Of a stretch of DNA of 64,000 nt, positions 11,358 through 22,031 are shown piece after piece; position 1 is the first letter of the stretch; each line of letters begins with the position of its first letter. The position numbers and the translations under genes were made by a program. Location: positions 81,817 to 145,816 of the forward strand of contig ML976724.1 of the NCBI GenBank assembly GCA_010015655.1, in the 5' to 3' direction. The stretch is from Bimuria novae-zelandiae CBS 107.79 (lineage: Eukaryota; Ascomycota; Dothideomycetes; Pleosporales; Didymosphaeriaceae). A model generated the notes under the pieces. The model searched no databases, had not been told where the DNA came from, and was given only the letters and a program-made list of their open reading frames with translations.

Positions 11358-12430
11358 ATGAACAACACACACGGGACTATGGCCTCCCCAGCACTATCTG
11401 TCCGCAGTGATTTTTCCGACATGGACGATGAAGAGTTGGACCAGTATTTGGCCTCGTGTATGCCGCTCTCGCACCTCCCGACTCCGCCGCCTGCAAAGGA
11501 ACCACCACACCCATCATCAACTCTGCCTTCACCACCTTCTGAGGCCGACATCGAACGCCACAGGCGGTCCCCTGAACTAGAAGGTTAGTTCCCTTTCACG
11601 TGTTTTGTTTCTATTTCCGGTCGGAGGTCGGCATGATCCTCGGCCATCCCTGCACCGTGCGGAGTCGGCCCTGACGCGACGCCATACGCCAACACTGCAC
11701 CGGTGCATCGAAGGAATTTCCCCTGAACATCAGGCACCACCGGCCTGTTTCCTGTGGAGTGCACTTGCCACTCAATACATTTCTATATTTTGCTGTGGAG
11801 CCAGGCTAACCGACATCGATAGTTTATGCATTACACCTTGCCAGCCTGGTTCCCAGGAATGCCTCTAGGCAGAAGGCATCCGTGGCGGCCATCGAGGGGT
11901 TTCTGGAACGCGCGTGTTTGCCCGTCGAGATGATTGCGTTTGCGGCCTGCGTGCTTGGTGCGCTGTCGGATGGGTTTGCGGAGCGGTGGCGAGAAGCGTT
12001 GCTGCCGATGAAGACGAGCGCGCTGGACTTCTACCTGGGCACAAATTGCTGGGAGCAGCCCAGCGCGAGCCCGGACCTGATTGTGCTGGCGGCGTTGGCC
12101 CTGGCGCATGGCTTCATAGACGACCGCGGACGCTCGAATGCGCACTGGGCGAAAATTGAGATAATGGGCCGGTTCGACGCGAAAGAGTTGGACAAGACCA
12201 AAATGTGCATTTTGGAGGATATCGACTATGGCCTTTTCCGGATCGGTGTGGAGAGCATCCAGCAGATGGCGTGGGAGATGCAGCAGGCGACCTACTTCAC
12301 TACGCCGAGACCCTCCATCTCGTGGACCGACAGCGAGGGGAAGGAACGTCGACCAAGGCTGTCGCTAAGTACGGGCTCAGGTGCGGCTGTGTGGGCGTAC
12401 GGCGTACACACGCCCGAGCCGAGCCCGTAA
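11358..12430 (+). CDS. Cyclin-box-like protein
   Basis: Two exons, 11358-11583 and 11823-12430, encode about 277 residues. The intron has donor GTTAGT, GGCTAAC branch and ATAG acceptor; splicing joins ELE to VYALHLASLVPRNAS in frame. The N-terminus is acidic then Pro/Ser-rich (HLPTPPPAKEPPHPSSTLPS). The folded part resembles a cyclin box: LPVEMIAFAACVLGALSDGF, then LIVLAALALAHGFIDDRG with a following HWA, then AKELDKTKMCILEDIDYGLF. This matches the helix 3 (ALxxAHKFxDD) and helix 5 patterns of fungal cyclins. No PSTAIRE partner or regulator is nearby. A second in-frame ATG (GACTATGGCC) nine codons downstream is also plausible. The cyclin assignment is by pattern only. Confidence 0.6.
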
Positions 12431-13670
12431 AGTCGCACGTCGATATTCTTTGGAGTTACACAGTTCCTAGGCGAGGAAGAGCACCCGACATGTTTCGGAT
12501 TCCGTCATTGATGATGATACCCATTTCCTCTTCATGTTTCTCGTTTGTTACGGTCTATAACCATTTCACGCATTTCTGGGAGTATGTACGGCGCCTCTGG
12601 AGGAGTATACGGGTCAAGAGAATACTGTGTTGGTGGCTTCACGGCAGGCATGCCGTGGAGTTCATGTATCTTGTATTACGGGAGCGATCTCGGTTATGGT
12701 GGGATGGGCAGTTTGCGCTCTCGGGCTGGGTGGCCTGATATGTTTGCGTGCGTCTGCTTGATTGCATGATACCCTTCTATGCGGCCGGCGTTTTGTATTT
12801 CATCACTGCAATAGTATTACAGCTTGTGCGATAGGAACGGCTAGTAACAATTCCTTGTACCGCCTGTTGTAGTGTCTCCATCCAGAATACGTTGCGTGTC
12901 AGGGCTGGTCAGCTGTTTAGTATCTGTCGACGAATCATTAACGACGGCGACATTTCCAGACGCGCCTCAGCATCGGCATCGGACGATTGGTGTTCAGGAA
13001 CATTTGCAGATGGTGGGGCGTGCAGTTGGTGGCGCGAGGTCCGTGTATCTCTCTATATACAACGATTTAACACCGACGTCACGTCGTTCGAGTCCATTTC
13101 ACGATGTGCTGCTCACCGCAATTCCGCAGCAGGAATTGAGTTTTACTAGCTCTACTACGGTACCTGCGAGCTGCTCCGTATAGAGTGCTGGGTTAGGCTG
13201 GTCTGGATGTCGTTCGCCGTATTGACAACGCTTACCCCACTTCATTGGCTTGCTCCCATGCATGCGTTCGAGCTCAACAGATGTTGGTGCATTATTCAGT
13301 ATGGGGGAATCCACTTTCACGCGCCTGCCTGCTCCCCGCGCTTTCCATGCAGTCGTCATACTCGGCTGATATTTGGAAAGCAACACGCACTAGACGGGGC
13401 CTTTGTCCTGCTTGAGTGCGCGACCCCGCCGTAAACAGTCCAGCGCGGCTTCGTAAACACCTCAGCTTGCCCTCCTCCTCTCAGACTTTCTCAATTACTC
13501 CCTCTTCCTTTCACCTGTGATTTTGAATTCCTTGTGTGGAAAGAGCAATTGCAACTCCTCCGCCCGTGGTTGGTGCCGCTCCCACCATTCGTCCTTCAAC
13601 CCCGCCCTCACCCCTCTCGCACCAACACTCTCTTAGCAACTGACGCTTTTCTGGAATTGACATCCTGAGA
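12431..13670. other. Spacer: cyclin-like 3' region and glycogen phosphorylase promoter
   Basis: No gene recognised. Short frames near 12500-13200 lack domains. A CT-rich leader (CCCTCCTCCTCTCAGAC near 13470) leads into the phosphorylase ATG. Confidence 0.4.
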
Positions 13671-16600
13671 ATGGCTACTGCTGCGACTGAATCCCAGCCG
13701 CGCGAGCGCCGGCCTTCTACCAGTGCCCCGCTGTCAGACTTCAAGGGCCCTGTTGGTCCTCAGTTTACGCGCCCCAAGCACAAGAGAACCGTCACCGGAT
13801 TCGGCCCCGGCGAGATCAAGAGCGTTGAAGCGAGCATCCCAGAGCCCCAGCGAGCCGCTTGGAGGAAATTCGTATGTGTTCATCAATTCCTCTTGATCTG
13901 CCACTTTCCTATCTCTAGTGAAACGGATGGGTCCGGGTCGCGGGGATGGTGGGGTTAGTGGGGGGATACGTGGGACGAATGGGCATTGCTAACTTATGTG
14001 GTATGCTAGACGCCCAAGCCTTTTGTGACCTCCGAGGAATTCGAGAAAGAGACTGTGAAGCATATCGAGACGACGCTTGCGCGGTCGCTGTACAACTGCG
14101 ATGAAGTCGCCGCGTACGGAGGGACGGCGCTGGCGTTCAGGGATCGTTTGATCCTGGACTGGAACAAGACGCAGCAGAGTCAGACGTTTGCTGATCAGAA
14201 GCGCATATACTATCTCTCGCTCGAGTTTTTGATGGGTCGCGCTTTGGACAATGCTATGCTCAATGTGGGACAGAAGGACTCGGCTACTAGTAAGTGCAGG
14301 ACAGCGGGCGTAGGCATTTAGAAGCTAATAATTCGCAGAGGGCCTCGGAGACCTTGGTTTCCGTATCGAAGACATCATCTCCCAGGAGCATGATGCTGCG
14401 CTCGGAAACGGTGGTCTTGGACGTCTCGCCGCCTGCTTCCTCGATTCGATGGCCTCGCTGAATTATCCGGCCTGGGGCTACGGTCTCCGATACAGATACG
14501 GTATCTTCAAGCAGGAGATCATCGATGGATACCAGGTCGAGGTGCCAGACTACTGGCTCGACTTCAATCCCTGGGAGTTTGCGCGCCACGATATCACCGT
14601 GGACGTGCAATTTTATGGCCAGGTGAACCGCTGGCAGGATGATGAGGGGAAGCAGCATACCACTTGGGAGAACGGCGAGACTGTTCAGGCAGTCGCTTTT
14701 GATGTGCCAGGTGAGCCCCAGAAACTCTTACCTTTCTGAAATATGACCTAATTTTGTAGTGCCGGGATACGAAACCCAGACTTGCAACAACCTCCGTCTT
14801 TGGGGCTCCAAGGCCGCGAGCGGAGAATTTGACTTCCAGAAGTTCAACTCGGGCGAGTACGAGGCTTCAGTTGCGGATCAACAGCGCGCAGAGACCATCT
14901 CGGCTGTCTTGTACCCCAACGACAAGTGAGTGCCAAATATACTTATAATTGCAGACTGTGCTAACAGCTGGATAGCTTGGATCGCGGTAAGGAGCTTCGC
15001 TTGAAGCAGCAGTACTTTTGGTGCGCTGCATCCCTGTACGACATCGTGCGTCGCTTCAAGAAGACGAAGCGCTCGTGGAAGGAATTCCCCAACCAGGTTG
15101 CTATTCAGCTTAACGACACCCACCCAACTCTCGCTATTCCCGAGCTCCAGCGCATACTGGTAGATTTGGAAGGTCTCGATTGGGATGAGGCATGGAGCAT
15201 CGTCCAAAAGACTTTCGGATACACAAACCACACTGTGCTCCCAGAAGCTCTGGAAAAATGGTCGGTACCACTGATGCAGCACCTTCTTCCTAGGCATCTC
15301 CAGATCATCTACGTACGTAATGCCCCGCTATGAACAGGACTTGATTCGTTGACTTTTTGCAGGACATCAACCTGAACTTCCTGCAGTACGTGGAACGCAA
15401 TTTTCCCAAAGACCGTGACATGCTCGGACGCGTCTCGATTATCGAAGAGTCAACCCCTAAGATGGTGCGGATGGCTTACCTTGCTTTGATTGGTTCGCAC
15501 AAGGTCAACGGTGTTGCTGAGCTGCACTCCGATCTGATCAAGACTACTATCTTCAAGGACTTCGTGAAGATTTATGGACCTGACAAGTTCACTAACGTGA
15601 CTAACGGCATCACGCCACGAAGATGGCTGCACCAAGCCAACCCCAAACTTTCTGCTCTGATCGCCTCGAAGCTTGGTGGTCACGAGTTCTTGAAAGATCT
15701 TACTCTGCTCGGTAAACTCGAGGCTTTTGTCGACGACAAAGAGTTCCGAAAGGAGTTCCGTGAAATCAAGTACGCGAACAAGGTTCGTCTCGCAAAGCAC
15801 ATCAAGGAGCACAACGGTGTTACTGTCAACCCTGCTGCACTCTTTGATGTGCAGGTGAAGCGAATCCACGAGTACAAGCGTCAGCAGCTTAACATTTTCG
15901 GCGTCATCCACCGGTACTTGCAGATCAAGGCTATGTCTGCAGAAGAGAGGAAGAAGCTCGCTCCTCGCGTGTCCATCTTTGGTGGAAAGGCGGCACCTGG
16001 ATATTGGATGGCTAAGACCGTCATCCACCTCATCAACAAGGTTGGTGATGTTGTGAACAACGACTCTGACGTTGGCGATTTGCTCAAGGTCATCTTCTTG
16101 GAAGACTACAATGTCAGCAAAGCCGAGATCATCACCCCTGCTAGCGATATCTCTGAACACATCTCCACCGCTGGTACCGAGGCGTCGGGCACGAGCAACA
16201 TGAAGTTCTGCTTGAACGGTGGCCTCATCATCGGTACCTGCGACGGTGCTAACGTAAGCATTTCACTCACCCATCTTGCAAATCCATCGGACTGACAGAT
16301 TCTAGATCGAAATCACTCGCGAAATCGGCGAAGAAAACATCTTCCTCTTCGGCAACCTCGCCGAAGACGTCGAAGACCTGCGCCACGCCCATCTCTACAA
16401 CCACTACGAGCTCGAGCCCAAGCTCGCGAAGGTCTTCGACGAGATCCACAAAGGCCGCTTCGGCGACGCGGGCGCCTTCTCCGCGCTGCTCAACGGCATC
16501 GTCGAGCACGGTGACTACTATCTCGTCTCGGACGACTTTGCGTCGTACGTGCAGACGCAGGAGCTGATTGATGAGGCGTACAAGGATAGCGAGGCGTGGA

Positions 16601-16722
16601 CTACTAAGGCTATTCTGACGGTGGCGAGAATGGGCTTCTTCAGTAGTGATCGCTGCATTGATGAGTATGCGGAGAGTATTTGGAATATTGAACCGCTGGT
16701 GCAGAAAAAGGAGGAGGCTTAG
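13671..16722 (+). CDS. gph1: Glycogen phosphorylase
   Basis: The enzyme releases glucose-1-phosphate from glycogen using pyridoxal phosphate in the cytosol. Seven exons: 13671-13871, 14010-14289, 14339-14710, 14760-14925, 14976-15312, 15363-16253 and 16306-16722, giving 887 residues, normal for fungi. All six introns have consensus borders, and five are about 50 nt. Visible motifs: [45 protein letters not shown], the KRIHEYKRQ motif, and [15 protein letters not shown], whose Lys (about residue 733) carries the cofactor. The N-terminal extension (Ser/Pro-rich, KRTVTGFGP) may include the regulatory phosphorylation region, as in yeast Gph1; that is inference. The frame is intact throughout. Confidence 0.96.
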
Positions 16723-17278
16723 ATGGAGGCTAGCACTACTTAGATATATATGTAGATGAGCTTGGGTGGGTGGCTCAATTGATGGTGTGCTAGCGTTATC
16801 ACTGGAAAATGATTAATCTGTTTGCGATGAGAACTGTGGATGTGTGTGAGGTGTGTGAGGTGTGTGTGCTGCTGTGTGTGCTGTGTGATTGAGATGGGAT
16901 TAAGAGGCCTTTTGTGCTCTGAAGGATGCGGTGCTGGTGTTGGGTCTGAGGTGCACGATGTGTTACTAACAGCGCCCGGTGAGCACTGCGATTCTAGGGT
17001 GAATGAGGTGGAAAGTAGGTCGGTCGTTCTAGATGCTTTAGGGAGGTTGCGGTCCAGGAGTCCTATGTCTCAAATATGTACGTGACCGGGTCGAGAAGCC
17101 GAGAAGCCGAGAAGCTCAGCCTAAGTAGGAATAAGCAGTGAGCCTTACCATCCGGGAAGAAATGATAATGACGGGATGTTGTGAAATGTGCAGGAGCTCA
17201 GGCAAAGGCGTCCATACCTGAGGTCTGTATAACTGGTGCCTGGATTTCGTTGACGGTTGAATATGGTTGAGGTGGGGA

Positions 17279-17958
17279 AGGCTGGAGTGAGCTGAACTGG
17301 TGAGGCTGCGGTGCGACTCTTCATCGGAGCTAGAAATTGCAGTGCTGGTGCTTCGCTGATGATCTCGTTTGGGGAAGTGTAGTGTCGGGGAAAGTCGTTG
17401 TAGTTGGGAGCAAAGTAAGGCTAGAGTGAGTTTGCAGGCTGCAGTAGATGGAACTATTCGTTAGGTTGGAGCTTGCTGTTCTGTGATCCGCATACGCCAT
17501 CAAGGCGGGGAGTGTTGTAGGCAATGCGGGAGTAGGCTTGCATGCTGCAACCGAACTCTTACGTGGGGCTAATAATTGCAGTGCAGTCGATGTTTGTAGC
17601 TCTGACGAATATTCTTTTCATCGGTGTCCTAGTATTCATCGTACGTACGCAGACATCCGCGCAGTAGATATGAATCATGTTTTGGGGGTTTGATAATATT
17701 TAAACCGGGATTGAGGTAGGGACTATGATTTAGAATATTAGGAGTGAGCGTGGGCTTTTCATCTAGTATACTTCTGTCCTTCTTTGGATTCGGCCTCCTT
17801 ATCTGCGCTCGTGCTTACGCGTGTGATTCTTGTTACAGCTCGGTGTTCGGACATCTTATGCATGCGTATATATACAAAGAACTTATGGAAGTAGTTAGAT
17901 ACGAGGCTGGAGTGCGCTTGCAAGGCTGTATTGAAGTTCTTCGTCGGAATTGGCGGTC
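17279..17958 (+). repeat. Degenerate repeat, four diverged copies of about 60-70 bp
   Basis: Four diverged copies share the order GGCTGGAGTGAG, then TGCAGGCTGC, then GAACTCTTCGTCGGAG, then AATTGCAGTGC. Approximate positions are 17279-17347, 17417-17475, 17523-17585 and 17903-17958. Spacing is about 110-140 bp for the first three, with a longer gap before the fourth. The copies were aligned by eye and are well diverged, so this is an old tandem or dispersed repeat, perhaps a decayed minisatellite or a piece of an unrecognised element. Confidence 0.5.
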
Positions 17959-18440
17959 GCGTTGAGGAGACTCTATTAGAATGATAAGTCATGCTCGAGA
18001 CTTCCACGCCACGGATCTTGCGTGATTCTCTAGCAAAGCCGCGTGGGTGAAAAAGGCGTCTCTGTTCGGCTGGATATTGCAGCGTGCCCGTGATGCAGAC
18101 GGTGGCTGTGGGTAGGAGGAGTGATAGGTTCGCTTAGGCATGCCATGTGTGAAGTTGATGAGGGGGAAAGGTAGATAACGCTGGATGATTATCGCATGGC
18201 TGAGCAAAATATTGCGGAGGCTGGTAGGTATCGTCAGTTGAACAAGTGCAGCGGCTCTCACTGGACGGTTTTCATGGTAGGGTTGTTTAGTGTAGATCAC
18301 CGGCGTTTCGCGACCGTGGAGTTGCCCTTCTTTGCTGTGCCTCCGGAGTCATCATGCCTGGTCGGCTGTGAAACGAATAAATGCGGGGTCAGGCCATTCT
18401 CGTGTGAGTGATAGGCTGGCTCCTACCTACCATAGGTACC

Positions 18441-18448
18441 TATATAAA
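18441..18448 (+). promoter_or_regulatory. TATA-like box
   Basis: TATATAAA lies about 440 bp upstream of the first in-frame ATG of the HET-domain relic, after a CCTACCTACC/GGTACC stretch. It may be the old promoter of that gene. Position alone supports this. Confidence 0.3.
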
Positions 18449-18884
18449 TACTTGCGTGGATTAAGTCCAGGCTTCCTTCACCATACCTCTAAAGTGATTT
18501 TTAGGACATAGAATATATCTCGGCATTCGAAACTTGGCGAATTTCGATCGAATTGCCGCTCTCGTCCGGGAGTCGTTGGCAGTCGCCCATTCAAATTTTC
18601 GTTGTTTTCGACGTCGCATCGGTGCCGTGGCCTAACAATGACGAGCATCGACACTTATAATTTGATTCAATCAGTCCTGCATCCGGAACTGTAGCATCGG
18701 TTCGTGGTCCCGATTTGCGAAAGGTCGGACAGCCCTTAGGGATACGCCATACAAACATCATCCGTCTTGGGAAGATTTGGATGCTGCGGTAAAATTTGGC
18801 TGCCCCATCTGAATTGCTGTCCAAAACGACAGTCTTCGGGCATGTCCTGACTTGTTCGATACGGGCTCAAGGCGGGGTCTGTGG

Positions 18885-20676
18885 ATGACCCAGCATTCAC
18901 CAATAAACTTTGAGATCAACTCGCGGGACCCCGTCTTCCAGAAAGAATTTTCCCTTGTGTCATCAAGTTACGAGTATACTGCTCAATCATTACATTTTGC
19001 GGCTTCATATGAGTATCCGAAGTGCACTGGCGACCCGGACGTAGCGAAACTGTACGTGCTTGGCTGGGCTATTGTATCAGAGAACATCAACTGTGTAGTC
19101 AAGCGACTAACTACCTCCCCCGAAGAATACTTGATCTTTTTGGAAACAGTATCGGTCTGCGACTTCCAGAGTTTCAGTAACGAGGAAAGGAGCAAGAAAT
19201 ATGCCACATTCAGCCATTGCTGGGGTGAAAATCCGCAATTCATTCGTTTGACGACAGAAAATATTGCTCAATTTTCGGAAGAGATCTCGTTCCAAGACCT
19301 TCCTCGCAATTTCCAAGATGCAGTCACACTGTGCAAGCGGATGCAAATACGATACCTCTGGATTGACTCCCTATGTATCATTCAGTCGGGAGAAGGGAGC
19401 ATACAAGACTGGAACTTTCATGTTAACGAGATGCGGCGGATCTATCTGAATAGTTTACTTACCATCGCTGCCAGTCGCGCCAAAGATGCGGAGCAAGGCA
19501 TGTTCACCGAACGCGATCCGAACACAATCATGCCGGTTGTACTGAAAACTTACACAGTGCCACTTGACTACAACTCGTCTTCTGAAACTCTTGTGTACGA
19601 GTTTGATTGTCAATCTGGCCACCACCTTTATGTTGAAGAGGGTGAAATTCTCCGATACAAGGAAGAGCCACTGTCTGAACGGGCCTGGGTTTTCCAGGAG
19701 CGCCTTCTCTCACCCCGCGTTGTACATTTTGGGAACAGTCAGGTTTTCTGGGAGTGCTCTGGAATGGAAGGTGTCTGCGAGAAATACCATATGGGTCTGA
19801 ACCGGATAATTTGGGATTCATTTGACTCCGCGTTGCCAACAAGAGAGAAAATTTACAGCAATCCTCTCCTTGCGAAACTTCAAGCTTCGTGTTCCGGAAA
19901 AATTCATTATCATCAGCGAAAGGTGTTTGCGGAGCTGTATTGCTTCTACCGTTTCGTCCACGCTTACAGTAAATGCCAACTTACGTATCCGAACAAAGAC
20001 AAGCTCGGAGCATTTGAAAGAGTTACTGAAAATTTCAGCACTCTACTAGAGGATTCATACATCACCGGGGTCGTTCGGAAACATATGCCCTATGCTCTAT
20101 GTTGGCACAGGATTCAAAGAAGTCAGTTGGCAAAAACCCCGGAGCCCCTACAGTTTCCCTTCGTGGAGCTGGGCTAAAATAGATGATGTAATATCCATGC
20201 CGTTCTTTGAGCACATTGATGTTGGAGAAACTTTGGCGCAAGTCGTTCGGTTTGACTGCATGTACGAAAACAAATCATTTGTGCAGAATCACCTCAAGGG
20301 CGTCCGTTTGATACTTCGAGGCTATTTAATGGACATGCATCGAGACACAATGAGCTCGTAAAATGCGCCTTATTGGTGGCTTCACACCTTCGGAAGCCTT
20401 GGGGGGCCTTGGGAGTTGATGATAACCTTCGACGGAGATGTTGAAAGCTGCATACGGACTGACCTTTACTTTATGCCTATCTGAACACGGACTAGCGAAT
20501 CTTTTGGTCCTGTCGGAATTATCCTGCATCGAACTTCGGCGAACTGGCACGAGCTGTTTGAGAGAGTTGGCTTCGGGAGGGTAAGGCCTGGGCACGGGAC
20601 TATGCCGACCCCGAACGACCTTGAACAGGCTATGAAAAGCTCGTTCAATAACGAGCGAGATATAGAGTTAGTATAG
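18885..20676 (+). pseudogene. HET-domain gene with a frameshift and two in-frame stops
   Basis: HET-domain proteins trigger cell death when genetically different hyphae fuse. From ATG 18885 the frame gives a HET core at about residues 106-215: KYATFSHCWGE, IRLTTENI, LPRNFQDAVTLCKRMQIRYLWIDSLCIIQ (two adjoining pieces), NSLLTIAASRAKDAEQGMF. The C-terminal half then jumps to the +1 frame at about 20103-20108, where GFKEVSWQKPRSPYSFPSWSW continues the usual HET C-terminal region. In that new frame a TAA (20359-20361) and a TGA (20482-20484) interrupt, yet family-like sequence continues beyond both (DLYFMPI, then HELFERVGFGR) to TAG 20674-20676. No consensus intron removes these lesions, so the gene is most likely dead. 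The first stop is compatible with a CpA-to-TpA change. Confidence 0.85.
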
Positions 20677-22031
20677 AGCGGTATTGCAGAACCATGGAAC
20701 GAATCAACTTGGAGCTTTGCAAGATTCGTGCAGCCGCCATGGAACGAGTACACTTTTTCTAACAGTCTATGCGTTGATAGGCAGCTTGAGCTTCAACAGC
20801 GTCTTTGCCGAGTGCCACCCAAGACTCGGATTCCTGCCACTCGTCAGTATCGAGCAGCAAAAGTTACGTTTATCTTAAAAGAATCGCCCCGGAACAGGAG
20901 TCACAAAGATATCTCACTATTCTCCTGTTTTTCTATACACAAAACCAAATCGTTTACCTCTACAGTTTGAGACTTCCATCACCCACTTCCTTAGGCATAA
21001 CGAGACATCCACCGCGGTACATCTGTGCTCCACACAATTGTTATCAATTCACTATTATGTCCTCAATTTTCAGACTGCACGAAAGTATCAGCCTCACATG
21101 CACATTCCTCATTACCTTAAACCCTTTCCGACCTTATAGGAACCCATCTTCTATAATCACTACTCAAATCTAAGGCTAATCAGCCATATCAGAGTTTTCA
21201 TTTATCGTTACCGACGACCTGAACAGATCAAACGACTTACATTAACAAAGAAACGCGATGACTTAACTAGTTAGTTAAGTCATGCACCACTCCTCCAAAG
21301 CCAAATCACCGAGCACCACCATTCCAGCACCAAACGCCCAGCGGAGAAAAAATAGGTGAGTATTACTTTATCAACACAATCCATAAGACCATCTAGCAGT
21401 GGACCTGTCTCTTAGTGCGCATGGCCGGCTGCCAGGCACAAATACCAGCTCGTCCCTCTACGTTACAACCCACACCGCAGCACACCAAATAGACTGATCT
21501 GGTCACCAAATAAACGGAAGGTGTATACTCTACGCAGAACAGACTCCTTACCTTAATACCACCACCGCCCACCCGCCAATGCACCCCAACAGCCACAGGC
21601 ACAGCACACCACTTCCGTAACTCAACGCTTTAACTCATTATCTCACAGATGGGTGTACCCTGAATTTCCGCAAACCCCACCGTGAACGCGTCCACATCGA
21701 GCTTTCCTCTCATGTACAACACGTCGAACCCGGATATCACACGCCAGAACCAATCACTTACATTCCACGGAAGAACTTGCTTCGAAATTTGATTCTTGTT
21801 TGCTCGCTATCCAGATCCTATACGCAGCCGCTCAAAGCGCCCCCAGCGCTATGCAGTACACGCCCGTACGCCAACGCTTCAACGGTCATAAGCCAGCGGC
21901 GAACTACCAGCCCCATAGCAAAAGAACTATACAATAATTCGCCATCTGGCAATCATGCACAACAAGCCTCCGCCTCCGCCTCCGTCTCAGCAACAGTAAT
22001 CACTCACCTCACCTCCTGCGGAAGCAAGGCC
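20677..22031. other. AT-richer spacer right of the HET relic
   Basis: No gene recognised. It contains the palindrome at 21258-21283. The last few hundred bases are the 3' flank of the minus-strand APSES gene. Confidence 0.4.
21258..21283. repeat. 26-bp palindrome
   Basis: ATGACTTAACTA and TAGTTAAGTCAT are perfect inverted arms around GT. The palindrome lies isolated in a spacer and could be a MITE remnant or a hairpin. No flanking duplication is seen. Confidence 0.5.

Larger units (their letters stand above)
16723..18884. other. Long spacer with degenerate repeats
   Basis: Starts with a GTGTG-rich low-complexity stretch (16840-16890). It holds the degenerate repeat family described separately at 17279-17958. 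No coding sequence is supported on either strand. The right part includes a TATA-like site at 18441. Confidence 0.45.

Noticed and set aside
15450..16160. 236-codon minus frame inside glycogen phosphorylase
   Set aside because: Exact antisense of a highly conserved exon, a known effect of codon bias.
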